Notes under the pieces: generated by a model | The model's input: only the letters and a program-made list of their open reading frames with translations | Databases searched by the model: none | Told to the model about the DNA's origin: nothing | In this document: positions 34,251 to 43,783 of the stretch, piece after piece | How positions within the stretch are numbered: the stretch's first letter is position 1 | Layout of the letters: each line of letters starts with the position of its first letter | DNA from: Neorhizobium galegae | Lineage (GTDB): Bacteria > Pseudomonadota > Alphaproteobacteria > Rhizobiales > Rhizobiaceae | Direction: 5' to 3' | Assembly: GCF_017877135.1 (NCBI RefSeq) | Contig: NZ_JAGIPH010000009.1 | Coordinates: 62,001 to 126,000, forward strand | DNA: 64,000 nucleotides | Position numbers and translations under genes: made by a program

Positions 34251-35768
34251 TTATTCGTTTCGGTACAGGATTTCGTCGATTCGACATGCGGCCCTGAATA
34301 CCGCACTTCGCAGGTTACGATGTTGGGAGGTCTCCCCAACGGAAAAATCGTAGCACTTCAGAAGAAGGCTTTCGAAGCGGCTGACATCCTTCTGTCCATC
34401 TGGAATTCCTTGTACAGCGAGCGCAATCTTATGCGCACTCGAGATATCTGCAGGATCATTTATTTCTCCCCGGGCGAATGCCGCAACTAGCTGTTTCGGC
34501 TTCCCTTGATTTATATTGTACGCACTTTTCTTGCCAGCGAGGCGAGAGATCACTGCGTCTCTATGACTGCGATAGCTTGCGTCCTCTTTCCTCATCAGCT
34601 CAATTCCCTCTTCAGCCGAGAGGCGTGCCTGACGTAGGTAGTACCAGATTGGCTGCCATTCTCGGCTTGAGTGCGCCGAGTGAAGGAAATACTGACGTGG
34701 CTCTTTGACTTCGACATTGTTCAGGAAGTTTCTGATTACTGCGTCAGAGGTCACATTATCTCGCACCACCGTGGCCTTTCCTGAGCCAGCCTCGACGTCC
34801 CCTATTAGCCTCAGCGTCGGTGATCCCGCTTTCTCCGCAAACTGCCCCTCTCGGATGAATTGAATTTTCGGCAACAACTCCTCGCCGATCGTAAAGCTGC
34901 CGACCCGGCCCTCCACTTTGCCCGTATCCAAATCAAGTGTCGCCGCGGCTCCCATGGCAACCCGTGACATGCGGTTGGAGAATTCGGCGATGGCACGTTG
35001 TTCGCGGTTGGCGATGATCTGGTGCAGTTCTCCAGGCTTGATCGTCCTGGTTTCGCCAACGTAGCGAAAGTAGATCGCGCCTTCTCTGAATTCGTTGTTG
35101 ACGTTCTTGATCGCAACGATCGGTGGAAGATCGTGCTTCTCAATGTGGATCACCCCCACCTTTAGGCCGTCAAAGCCGAGACTGAACATAGAAAAGACTG
35201 GGACTGGGCTCATCGAACCCGCTAGGCACCGGTTGAGTTCAGCAGGGTCGGTGAGTGAAAACGCTTCGTCGCGCAGTCCCACAACGTTCAAACTGCCATC
35301 TGGTAGCTCTTTAACACCAAAGAAGACGAAGCCTCCCTTGTTGTTTGCGAGCCCCGCTATTGATCGAAGTGGGTCAGCGAACCGATTTTCGGGCTTGAGA
35401 CAAAATCGCTCTTTGCACTCGGTTGCTTCCGATTCATGCGTTTTCAGGAACCAGCCTGATCGGCCGCGCAGTTCAAATAGTGCGCGCGCACGCTCCTCCG
35501 CAGTCTCCTGAGCGGGCGGCCCGAAAGACTTTACAACCGCCCCGATGGCTGCCGGCTTGAAGGTCGACAGAAAAAGATCAAGTTCCTCTTCAGAGGCCTC
35601 CGGAACTTCGGGACCGTAGCTCTTGTCCCGAATTTGCGTGATTCGGCCGGAGTTCACGGCACGCTCTTGCCGATTGAAGTAGAACTGGATGTCCTTATTT
35701 TTCATGTTTCGCGCTAGCATGGCCTTGATCAATCCAATTTCTGGATCGGTAATGCTGCGCTTCGGCAT
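34251..35768 (-). CDS. HTH plus AlbA_2/Schlafen-like domain protein
   Basis: A 505-aa protein with an N-terminal helix-turn-helix-like region (residues 5-48, SITDPEIGLIKAMLARN then RITQIRDKSYG). An AlbA_2 (divergent AAA_4, Schlafen-fold) domain spans about residues 108-250, recognisable by ATECKERFCL, IAGLANNKGGFVFFGV and FRYVGETRTIKPGEL. AlbA_2 proteins bind nucleic acid, and many are transcription regulators or defence factors; related folds have tRNA/RNA nuclease activity. The C-terminal half is not recognised. It is last in a four-gene minus-strand operon with helicase and methyltransferase, 20 bp after the EVE/GIY-YIG gene. A regulatory or effector role there is inferred. Confidence 0.8.
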   Translation of the reverse strand: MPKRSITDPEIGLIKAMLARNMKNKDIQFYFNRQERAVNSGRITQIRDKSYGPEVPEASEEELDLFLSTFKPAAIGAVVKSFGPPAQETAEERARALFELRGRSGWFLKTHESEATECKERFCLKPENRFADPLRSIAGLANNKGGFVFFGVKELPDGSLNVVGLRDEAFSLTDPAELNRCLAGSMSPVPVFSMFSLGFDGLKVGVIHIEKHDLPPIVAIKNVNNEFREGAIYFRYVGETRTIKPGELHQIIANREQRAIAEFSNRMSRVAMGAAATLDLDTGKVEGRVGSFTIGEELLPKIQFIREGQFAEKAGSPTLRLIGDVEAGSGKATVVRDNVTSDAVIRNFLNNVEVKEPRQYFLHSAHSSREWQPIWYYLRQARLSAEEGIELMRKEDASYRSHRDAVISRLAGKKSAYNINQGKPKQLVAAFARGEINDPADISSAHKIALAVQGIPDGQKDVSRFESLLLKCYDFSVGETSQHRNLRSAVFRAACRIDEILYRNE

Positions 35769-35788
35769 GTTGAGCCCCCCGGCTGCTA

Positions 35789-37138
35789 CTAGGCTGTGCT
35801 AACAACCTGACCAGGTTGCTCTTGCGTGATTGAACTCTCCGTCGCGGCCTGAGCCTTTTCCGCAGCGACCCTACCGGCAGTCCAAACGTTCAGAACGAGC
35901 CAGTCGTCCGCGAGGAAAAACTCGCCCCCGAGCGATTCGGCTTTCTCGTCGACAAGCCTCTTCTTCATGGCATCTTCGCCCACGATCGCAATCTCAGCAT
36001 TTGCGTAGGGTGGCGTGTCAGGTTGAGGACTGGGTTTGAATACTTCCCAGGCGAAGGTGCCTTTGGGATAGGCGCTCTGGATTTGGTCGCGCCTTGCAAG
36101 CGGGCTCTTCGAGAAGCCGACTTTTATAACGGCCTTCTCTTCCAGCTCCTTCGCCGGCCGGCCGAGGTAAACGGAAATATCTCCAGAGAGCTTGAGTATG
36201 TACAGATGCTTGGGACCATCCGTTTCGCCAACCCAATAAGGACTAGGTGCGGGCTTCACCGCGCGGCTCGGGTTCAGGGCCGATTCCAATGTTTGGATCG
36301 TAGGATCGACCTGTCCCGCTTGGCCGTAGACGGGAACTTCGTAGACGTCGAGACTGCGAAGAGCGGCCGTTTCCTCCTGGCTAAGGGGGACGCCGTTTGC
36401 GCCGATCAACTCGGCATTATTGTTCCCATACGCATCAGGGAAAAGCTCCTCTACGGGCTTCCAATCCTCCGGCACAATACGCCAGGCGCGGGTCGCCCTT
36501 ATTGCGTATAGCCACTTTCCCTTGCGCTCCGGGCTGCTTTCTTTCGCCGCCCAGTGCTCGCCAGAGATGAAGTTCTTTGCGTGTCCAATCTCGTGCGAGA
36601 CTTCGAGTACGCCGACCACCTTGCCCCGCATATTCGACGGGCCTTTGTTCTTGGTGACATAGATCGCGACCAGTCCACCAGGCTGCGAGCTTCGCAGATA
36701 TGCATTGCGCCGCCACTCGTCCGCGAAGCCAATACACCCCCATCCCGCAGGATCGAAACCCCAGAACGAGGTCAGCCAAGCGCCACGATCCTCGGGGAGA
36801 TGATCCCGAGTGGGGCCAAGCTCGGGAACAGTCATCCAATCAAAGGCGAAAACTTCCTGCTGGGCTGCCTCGATGTTGATGCCGCCAAGAGCGCTGCGGA
36901 TATAAGCCATTGCGTCTTCCGCCGGGTGGCGGTGTCCCTTCTTAACGACAATGGTCGTCAGCGGCGGAAGTCCCCGATCCTTGAGATGGTGGAGGATGAC
37001 TTCGAGATGCGGCCCGAGACCACGTCCGGTCGGATGTGCCCATCCGACCGCCTCGCCGACCTGCTGATAAGTGACCCGCTGCTGCCGTTTCGCCTTCGCC
37101 GCGATCACCCTGGCAATCTCGAACTGGAACGCATCCAT
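35789..37138 (-). CDS. PUA/EVE-like and GIY-YIG nuclease-like fusion protein
   Basis: A 449-aa three-part protein. Residues 1-80 resemble an alkyltransferase-like fold (RVTYQQVGEAVGW, then LPPLTTIVVKKGHRHP). Residues about 105-245 look like a PUA/EVE domain (TSFWGFDPAGWGCIGF, LVAIYVTKN, GKVVGVLEVSHEIG), a fold that reads modified bases. Residues about 305-405 match the T5orf172/MUG113 type of GIY-YIG nuclease (HLYILKL, VIKVGFSKSPLARRDQIQ, then ANAEIAIV). Start ATG 37138 has GGAGCAGGAGC upstream, two bases after the methyltransferase stop. A modification reader fused to a nuclease next to a methyltransferase is a restriction-like design. The domain calls are by eye. Confidence 0.65.
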   Translation of the reverse strand: MDAFQFEIARVIAAKAKRQQRVTYQQVGEAVGWAHPTGRGLGPHLEVILHHLKDRGLPPLTTIVVKKGHRHPAEDAMAYIRSALGGINIEAAQQEVFAFDWMTVPELGPTRDHLPEDRGAWLTSFWGFDPAGWGCIGFADEWRRNAYLRSSQPGGLVAIYVTKNKGPSNMRGKVVGVLEVSHEIGHAKNFISGEHWAAKESSPERKGKWLYAIRATRAWRIVPEDWKPVEELFPDAYGNNNAELIGANGVPLSQEETAALRSLDVYEVPVYGQAGQVDPTIQTLESALNPSRAVKPAPSPYWVGETDGPKHLYILKLSGDISVYLGRPAKELEEKAVIKVGFSKSPLARRDQIQSAYPKGTFAWEVFKPSPQPDTPPYANAEIAIVGEDAMKKRLVDEKAESLGGEFFLADDWLVLNVWTAGRVAAEKAQAATESSITQEQPGQVVSTA

Positions 37139-37140
37139 GT

Positions 37141-40100
37141 TCAATTTGCTCCTGCTCCCGTCACGAAGGCATCTGGCCAACCGCCGTGTTTATCGATCTC
37201 GACGTCGATTTCGGCCATCAGTCGGCGTGTTTCTGTAAGGGCTACGACGATGCGGCGATAATGAAGGATGTCTTCATCAGTCAGCACACGACCAGGGCTG
37301 GGGTTTTTGCCGCCCTTGCCGGCGCGATCCTTCAGCCATTTCTCGCAAACCTGGTAGCCGCCGATCTTGAACTCCCACGTGGCTTTGGGCACATCTTCGA
37401 ACCAACGACTGGCGTTGATCATCACCTTGCCGTTTTTGTATTCAGGATAACCCTTTGCAACTAGCGCCTCGCCGGTGCCCCGTAATTCGATCTCGGGGGA
37501 TTTCAACACAGACACATCCTCTTGGCGCAGAAGGTGAAAGCTGACAAGTTGGCGGCCTAGTGCCGCCAGCGCCGCAAAGGTAGTACGGCTCGCGGGAATA
37601 GGTATGCGCGGGAAATCTGACTTCAGGAACTCTGTGTAGCGGCTGCGGTAGCCAAGGCTATGCAGCACAGCATAGATGTAGTCGAACAGATCACGGGGCC
37701 CGAAGGTCCTTTCGAGATCACCGCGACCATCCCATGACGCCCCTAATGCTTTAGGTTGCTCTGCATTGCCGTTGCCGGACTTAGCATAGTTTACTTGTGA
37801 AACAGTCGATGAGATGCCATCTGTATATATCAAATCAATTGTCTTGCTGATTTGTTCTGATGTCGCCCGGGCAACGTTTGGTCTACGAAAATTTTCGTTA
37901 GCATTTGGTGACAACCAAAGTGGAATAACATATGTATTTGTTGATGTTTTTGAAGAAAGGAATATCTTATCGGTTCTTTTTGAGCTAACAAATGCATGCG
38001 CAAAATGTAGATCATTTGAGATGCGCGAAACGAGCAGGGCACAGTTATCGACGTCAAAGTTACGTTGCACTGTATCCTTCAAAATAGTTACGACGCTGGG
38101 ATCAATTACTGTAATTCGCGTGTCGAATGGTCTATATGAGACCGAAGTTATTTGCTTCCTCCATCCGGTTCCGGACGCATGCCTCAAGGCCCTTGCATAG
38201 TCCCACTGATTGGTTGAGCACATCTTATATCTTGACGAGATATCGGCTCTCGAGGTCGACGTTGCTAGCTGTTGCATCCGATCATTCAGCTCTTGTTCGC
38301 CAAACGCTATAGCGAAATCGTCCTGCTGGGATGCAAACCCTGTAGACCAATAAACCTCCTTGTCTGAACTTCGATTCCCGGTCCCAAAAAAACTGGGAAG
38401 ATCAAGGTAGCTCATGTATTCTTCTTCGAGCTCGCCCAGCTCCCAAAAAAAATAGTTGGGAGGGGTCGGAGTTATACTTTTGGCTGGAATGGAGCCCACG
38501 CCTTGTGTGAGAAGCCATTGCATTTTTTGCTCAAGTGAACCCTCTTTGCTTAGGTATTGAGCGCTTCTTTTTCCTTTTGCAGATATGGTTGAAAATATTC
38601 CAATGCCGACGCCTGTCATTATTTCAAAAACCGGGTCGTCCGGACCGGCAACATCGTCTCGCCGAGCACTACCATTCAAATTGATTGCAATCAGTTTCTC
38701 AAATGTGTCGATTAAAGACTTCCTCATGTCTCGCGGTTGTGAGCCAAGCATGTAGCCATGACCAGTAATCATACCGAAGACACCACATCCGGATTTCTGG
38801 ATTGAGTAATGACCCATTCTAATGAACTTTATATAGTCGTTTGATAGAGACTGAATTTGGCTTTCTTCATTGCGAACATTTTCTTTATAAATATCGCACA
38901 GTGAGGTTATCCATTTTCCCGTATTAAATGATTTTACTGAATAAGGCGGATTACCGACTACTACGGTTGTTGATGTATCGGTTTTCGCATTGTTCGACGC
39001 CTGTGCCTCATGGGCTAGCGCCTCGGACATAAAGATAAACTCCATATCCAGGTCACGCGCCGGTTCAAGTGCGTTAGTCAGGAAGATGCGGGCACGCTCT
39101 TGTGAGCGAAATGTGTAACCTGTCTCCGACAGTTTCAACCCAACCTTCATATGCGCGATGGTGTAGGGTGCCATCATCAGTTCAAAGGCTGTCAGCCGTG
39201 GTAGAAGATGTGCGGGAACATAGGCGTTCCAGGCGGCCTTGATCTCAGCTGCCGACTTGCCCTGTTCTTTCCAATGTTCCTCCATTCGCCTGTAAATCAA
39301 GTCGATAACTTCAACCAGAAACGTGCCCGTGCCAGTAGCGGGGTCAAGGATTTGGACAAAAGGTGCGTCGGGCTTCACATGGCCGGGGATAGTGATGCGG
39401 TCATTTCGTGCAGCGACCTCTGCCCAGGTGCTCGTGTCGGCTAGTCCCAGCGGCAGACCAAATTCTGTCCGAAGGATTTCGTCGACGCCCCGAACAATGA
39501 AATTCACCACAGGGCGCGGGGTGTAAAAGACACCACGCTGCATCCGTTTCTGCGGGTCATATTCCTTCAGGAACAGCTCGTAGAAATGAATGACGGGGTC
39601 TTCCTTGGGGTTACGGTCGCCGAAATCCCGGAGCACCGCCTCCATGTTGGCTGCATTCAACATGTCCACCACATCCCGGACACCAAGTTCGTCAAAGTCC
39701 AGGCTTTGTCGCTTGTCGTGGCCGCCAATCGCCAGAAAGTTTGCGAAGAGTTCTTTCAGGAAAGGGTTCGTCTTCGGCACCATGTCGGCGAGATTATCGG
39801 CGACGATCCCCGCTGGACGTGAAATGCGTGCCGCGAGCATGCCGTAGGCGATGGTCTGGGCGAACATGTCGGCAAAGCCGTCCTCATCCAGATCATGGAT
39901 GAGATTTTTTCGGAAGGCTACGAGCATGGTGCGCATTGGGCCGCGGTCTGTTTCCGCACCGAGAAGCTCGTTTGCGCGTGCTCTAATCTCGGTTGCCAAG
40001 CCCGCCAATCTTAGGGCGAGGTCCCTGGACGTTCGGATCGCCTCGTTGAGGCGAAGCTCGAACGCAGAAGACCATTCCTCACGCCACTTACTGATGTCTT

Positions 40101-40641
40101 TTGGATCATCTGGCCACCGCAGCTTTTCGGCAAGGGTCCGGCCGACATAATCATTGTGAAGCTGGGTGTCCCTTGCGTTCCACCCAAGCACCTTCATGAC
40201 CGGAAGGTCACGTGACTGCGCGCCATCGGAGAAATGAACGAAGGCGAGTTCGCGGGAACCGGAGTTCCCGAAGTTCGCCGCGAAGATGAGATCGTTCTTC
40301 TCCCAGGCCTGTCGATCTGACGCTTGTGCTCCCGCGCGCTTCTTCAAAATCAGGTTTTTCAGAATGCGGCGCAAAACCGTAACTGAAAGGGCTTTGTCCT
40401 CAAACGATATGAAGAAGATACCCCAAGGCTGGCTGGTTGCCAGTGGCCGCAACTGATGAATTTCCCGTATCTTTGCGATTTCATTGGGCTTCAGCCCAAG
40501 CTCACTGGCCTCATATTCGTAGACGACGTCTTCGAAGCCATAATCCTCCTCGATCGGCCATTCGAGGTGGTTCCGGAGCAGATCAACCAGCTTCGGAAAG
40601 CTGTTTATTTTCGCAAGTTCAGCCGCAGATATCCCAGCCAT
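37141..40641 (-). CDS. ISP/Eco57I-type N6-adenine DNA methyltransferase with specificity domain
   Basis: A 1,166-aa protein resembling the methyltransferase plus target-recognition part of type ISP enzymes, without their helicase and nuclease. It has an N-terminal domain (residues 1-170), then GVFYTPRPVVNFIVRGVDEIL around residue 370, SAM motif I DPATGTGTFLVEV around residue 433, the catalytic motif GNPPYS around residue 562, and an ISP-like C-terminus (DYIYAVLHSLGYR, KATWEFKIGGYQVCEKWLKDR, HYRRIVVALTETRRLM). Residues about 550-950 are encoded by AT-richer DNA than the rest, matching the likely target-recognition domain. It starts 16 bp after the helicase stop with GGGGGAAA upstream. Likely role: methylate self DNA. 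Confidence 0.85.
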   Translation of the reverse strand: MAGISAAELAKINSFPKLVDLLRNHLEWPIEEDYGFEDVVYEYEASELGLKPNEIAKIREIHQLRPLATSQPWGIFFISFEDKALSVTVLRRILKNLILKKRAGAQASDRQAWEKNDLIFAANFGNSGSRELAFVHFSDGAQSRDLPVMKVLGWNARDTQLHNDYVGRTLAEKLRWPDDPKDISKWREEWSSAFELRLNEAIRTSRDLALRLAGLATEIRARANELLGAETDRGPMRTMLVAFRKNLIHDLDEDGFADMFAQTIAYGMLAARISRPAGIVADNLADMVPKTNPFLKELFANFLAIGGHDKRQSLDFDELGVRDVVDMLNAANMEAVLRDFGDRNPKEDPVIHFYELFLKEYDPQKRMQRGVFYTPRPVVNFIVRGVDEILRTEFGLPLGLADTSTWAEVAARNDRITIPGHVKPDAPFVQILDPATGTGTFLVEVIDLIYRRMEEHWKEQGKSAAEIKAAWNAYVPAHLLPRLTAFELMMAPYTIAHMKVGLKLSETGYTFRSQERARIFLTNALEPARDLDMEFIFMSEALAHEAQASNNAKTDTSTTVVVGNPPYSVKSFNTGKWITSLCDIYKENVRNEESQIQSLSNDYIKFIRMGHYSIQKSGCGVFGMITGHGYMLGSQPRDMRKSLIDTFEKLIAINLNGSARRDDVAGPDDPVFEIMTGVGIGIFSTISAKGKRSAQYLSKEGSLEQKMQWLLTQGVGSIPAKSITPTPPNYFFWELGELEEEYMSYLDLPSFFGTGNRSSDKEVYWSTGFASQQDDFAIAFGEQELNDRMQQLATSTSRADISSRYKMCSTNQWDYARALRHASGTGWRKQITSVSYRPFDTRITVIDPSVVTILKDTVQRNFDVDNCALLVSRISNDLHFAHAFVSSKRTDKIFLSSKTSTNTYVIPLWLSPNANENFRRPNVARATSEQISKTIDLIYTDGISSTVSQVNYAKSGNGNAEQPKALGASWDGRGDLERTFGPRDLFDYIYAVLHSLGYRSRYTEFLKSDFPRIPIPASRTTFAALAALGRQLVSFHLLRQEDVSVLKSPEIELRGTGEALVAKGYPEYKNGKVMINASRWFEDVPKATWEFKIGGYQVCEKWLKDRAGKGGKNPSPGRVLTDEDILHYRRIVVALTETRRLMAEIDVEIDKHGGWPDAFVTGAGAN

Positions 40642-40657
40642 CGTTTCCCCCTCAAAA

Positions 40658-43600
40658 TCAACTCAATTCCATCCAAGCCTTCAGAACAGGTCCTACGCCG
40701 ACAGGCGCTTGAACCTTCCGCAAGAAAGTTTTCGTGATGTGCTTTTCGACTGCTGTTCGAATATCCGAAAGTTGCAGACGTTCGATCTCGAGGTGGCGTG
40801 GTGTCGACGGATCGGAACGGATGGCGTCCGCCATCAATGGTGCCTCTTCTAGGACCTTCCCGCTGGCGACATCATAAAGATACCACTGTACGTCGCCCGC
40901 CTCAGCGCTCCAGATATCTTCACCCGTTTGCTCACTTGCGGCTTTGTCATGCGCCGGGCGTGCGTAGCAGAAAAAGACGGCGCGAGTGCCGGGCTTGAGG
41001 TTCTGCTTTCCACTGAATACCGCATTTGGAAAGGCGTTCAGCATCTCGTCTAGACCCGGGTGCTCCTTGAGCAAATCTTGCCACTCAAGATGAAGGTTTT
41101 CGTCCGGGCTTTGCTGACCCTCGTACTGTTCATTGAAGTTTCGCAGGTCCTCGTAATCATCGTCTTCGCGGAGCAGTTTCCTGCCTTCGATGCCAAGCGT
41201 TTTCGAAATGCGCAGGGTCTTGTGCGCGACCTTGCCATAAAGGCGCAGCAGCTCGTCTAGGTCTTCGGGCGGCAAGAAATTCCAATAGGCGACAGTGCCA
41301 CGAATCTCCTTCTGCTCCGGATGGTCCTTCAATATCCGCGCCTCGATTTCGGGATTCATTCGGCGATCGACACGGCCGATGCGCTGCATCAACCTGACAG
41401 GATTCCAATGCAGGTCATAGTTGATTAGCCGGGTCGCGTCCTGAAGGTTCAGACCTTCTGAGAGCACATCCGTGGAGATCAGCACCCTGATCTCGCGGTC
41501 GCCCTGCTCCTTGCTACTGCTGTCATTGTAGTAGGGGGCAAAACGTTGGATGATCTTTGTTCTGTCGCCCTTGGTGCCGCTGTCAATCTGCTCAACACCA
41601 TCAATTCCGCTCTCCCTGAGTTGGGTTGCTAGGTAACGCGCGGTGTCGCCGAACTCGCTGAAAATTAGCACCTTGTGCTTTGACAGCACGGGGTCCTTGG
41701 TCAGCAATTGAACCAGCTTTTTCAGCTTCAAATCCTGGCTTGGTTTAAATTTCTCCAGCTCGTTCAGGAAGTCGGCAATCTGCTCCAGGTCAGCGATGCT
41801 GTCGGCGATGATCTCCTCGACCTTGAATTCCCGCCGATCGAGTTTGTCCTTCTCGATATCCTCGATGAGTTCAGCCGGCACCAGGTCTTCATCGACTTCG
41901 GTATCAAACAGGTCTCGATCAGGCTTGTAACCGAGCAGCTTCGAATGCTTACGCTTCCAACGCTCCAGTTGCGCCTTCTCGTGGTCTGTCTCGCAGTGAA
42001 CCTCAAGCCAAGCAAGAAGCTTCTGGAGGAGCCGCCAGCAGGACTGTTTGAATGCCTCAGCGGAACTTTCAAATCGCTTCAGGAAGCTGGTCCGGATGAG
42101 GGCAACTACCTGCTTCAGGCGTCCACGTTCTAACGCCGTTGCAACGTCTTCAGTGTCACCTTTGTAATAGGCATACGGGTTATAGATTCCGAGGACGAAA
42201 AGTGGTTCGCGTTTGTTGAAAGCGGCAGCAACCATTTCCAGCAGCTTTCCATAGGTTTGCCGCACGGAGTATTCGGCCACTGTGGGCTTGCGTGGTTCCG
42301 GGAACATGACGTCACCGTCACCCTCACGCTTCATGCTTTCCTTCACGTAGCTCCGGCTACGCTGGACGACCAATGCATCCATAAGAGGGTCGGAGTAGAG
42401 GCGTTTGGCAACATCCGCACTGTTCAGCTCCAGCGGCTCATCACCGCTGCCGCCATAGATTTCGCCCTCGATCTGTTTCTCAAGTTGCCGGATGTAGCCG
42501 GGCAACGAGTGGATGCCGAGCGTTCCACCGGCGAAATAATCGGCCCGGTGGCGAGAGAATAGTTCAACCATGTGCTGGAAGTCGGTCAAACGGTTGTTGA
42601 TCGGCGTCGCAGTCAACAGGAATACCTGCTTACCTTCGGCTATGTCGTAAAGACGCCAATAGCGGGATTTCCGCTCCTCGGCATCCACTCCTCGAATCCC
42701 CGTGTTCCGGAAGTGGTGCGCTTCATCAACGATGATGACGTCCGCTTGCTTTGCGATCTGATCGAGCTCCTCGCGCATGGCATTTCGCATCAGGTCGGTG
42801 TGGCTATAGATTCGAAGATTGGCGAAACCCTTGAACAGGTGAGGCAGCCGCTTCTTCAGTTCTCGCTCCCAAACAGCTTCCTTGGCGGCTTTTGGAACGA
42901 AAAGAGCGACATTCTTCCCCTCGTGGACCACGAAGCGCTCGATCAGCATCAAGCCGACGAACGTCTTGCCCAAGCCTACGCCATCGCAAAGAAATGCACC
43001 CCCAAACTTCTCCGCTCTCTTCAGCAGGCCGCCGTAACCGTCCCGTTGGTACTTGGCCAAGATCGGAAAAATTCGCGAATTCCGCTTCTCCCACTCGCCC
43101 GCCGTCTCCTCGTGACCGAGAAAGTATTGCTGAAGAGACCGAGCGTAAACTTCAAAGGGCTTATATTCGCGCGTGTGCTTCTCAACCACTTGAAGTAGCT
43201 CTGGCGTCACATCCTCCGCTTCCTCCCAGTGTTCTTCGAACCATTCCTGGAGTACCGCGACTGGAGAACCCGTCACCTGAACATTGAGCTCAATGTTTTG
43301 AGTTAAGCCTGGATGCGTAAAGTTCGAAGAACCCACCAGAGCCGACGAGCCGATCACCTCCAAGCGGGCATGTGTGATGTAAGCTTTCGCGTGGAACTTA
43401 TCTTTGCGGTAAACTCGACACTCGATCTGCTTAGACCGTATGGCATCTGAAATGGCATCCACACCCTTCAGGAAGTGATTCTTCGACTTCTCTCGGTCAA
43501 GGCTTTCATCAAGCCTTCTGCCGATCTCAGCGAGGCCTTTCTCAAACGCCTTCTTTGTACGGCGAGACACTTCATCGCCCATAAGAATGCGTATCTTATC

Positions 43601-43783
43601 AACCTTCATCCACTCCTCTTCCAGCGCGAGAAGAGAGCCGATCTCGAAGTATCCCGTGGCGATATCGAACCTTTTGGACAGTGAACACCAATCCTTGAGG
43701 TAACGGACGACCTTCCAGTCGTCCTCGCTGTTGTCCACTATGAAGAGTTCACTTCCAACTTTGTGGCTGGACCGTTTAGGCAT
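40658..43783 (-). CDS. PLD-domain SNF2/DEAH helicase
   Basis: A 1,041-aa SF2 ATPase. The N-terminal phospholipase-D-like domain (about residues 15-190) has KDKFHAKAYITH and GSSALVGSSNFTHPGL. The expected HxKxxxxD reads HAKAYITH, so the Asp is missing and nuclease activity is uncertain. Helicase motifs follow: FLCDGVGLGKT (motif I, around residue 272), IIVDEAHHFRN (motif II, around residue 350), LLTATPINNR (motif III), and in lobe two VLISTDVLSEGLNLQDA and MQRIGRVDR (motif VI). It is the first gene of the operon; the promoter should lie in 43784-44190. Similar helicase-methyltransferase pairs occur in DISARM and type I/ISP restriction, but drmA and drmB are absent here. Confidence 0.85.
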   Translation of the reverse strand: MPKRSSHKVGSELFIVDNSEDDWKVVRYLKDWCSLSKRFDIATGYFEIGSLLALEEEWMKVDKIRILMGDEVSRRTKKAFEKGLAEIGRRLDESLDREKSKNHFLKGVDAISDAIRSKQIECRVYRKDKFHAKAYITHARLEVIGSSALVGSSNFTHPGLTQNIELNVQVTGSPVAVLQEWFEEHWEEAEDVTPELLQVVEKHTREYKPFEVYARSLQQYFLGHEETAGEWEKRNSRIFPILAKYQRDGYGGLLKRAEKFGGAFLCDGVGLGKTFVGLMLIERFVVHEGKNVALFVPKAAKEAVWERELKKRLPHLFKGFANLRIYSHTDLMRNAMREELDQIAKQADVIIVDEAHHFRNTGIRGVDAEERKSRYWRLYDIAEGKQVFLLTATPINNRLTDFQHMVELFSRHRADYFAGGTLGIHSLPGYIRQLEKQIEGEIYGGSGDEPLELNSADVAKRLYSDPLMDALVVQRSRSYVKESMKREGDGDVMFPEPRKPTVAEYSVRQTYGKLLEMVAAAFNKREPLFVLGIYNPYAYYKGDTEDVATALERGRLKQVVALIRTSFLKRFESSAEAFKQSCWRLLQKLLAWLEVHCETDHEKAQLERWKRKHSKLLGYKPDRDLFDTEVDEDLVPAELIEDIEKDKLDRREFKVEEIIADSIADLEQIADFLNELEKFKPSQDLKLKKLVQLLTKDPVLSKHKVLIFSEFGDTARYLATQLRESGIDGVEQIDSGTKGDRTKIIQRFAPYYNDSSSKEQGDREIRVLISTDVLSEGLNLQDATRLINYDLHWNPVRLMQRIGRVDRRMNPEIEARILKDHPEQKEIRGTVAYWNFLPPEDLDELLRLYGKVAHKTLRISKTLGIEGRKLLREDDDYEDLRNFNEQYEGQQSPDENLHLEWQDLLKEHPGLDEMLNAFPNAVFSGKQNLKPGTRAVFFCYARPAHDKAASEQTGEDIWSAEAGDVQWYLYDVASGKVLEEAPLMADAIRSDPSTPRHLEIERLQLSDIRTAVEKHITKTFLRKVQAPVGVGPVLKAWMELS

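Noticed and set aside
34251..43783. Calling the helicase/methyltransferase operon a DISARM system
   Set aside because: A SNF2 helicase and an adenine methyltransferase are shared with class 1 DISARM, but drmA and drmB homologues are not present and the methyltransferase looks ISP-type.
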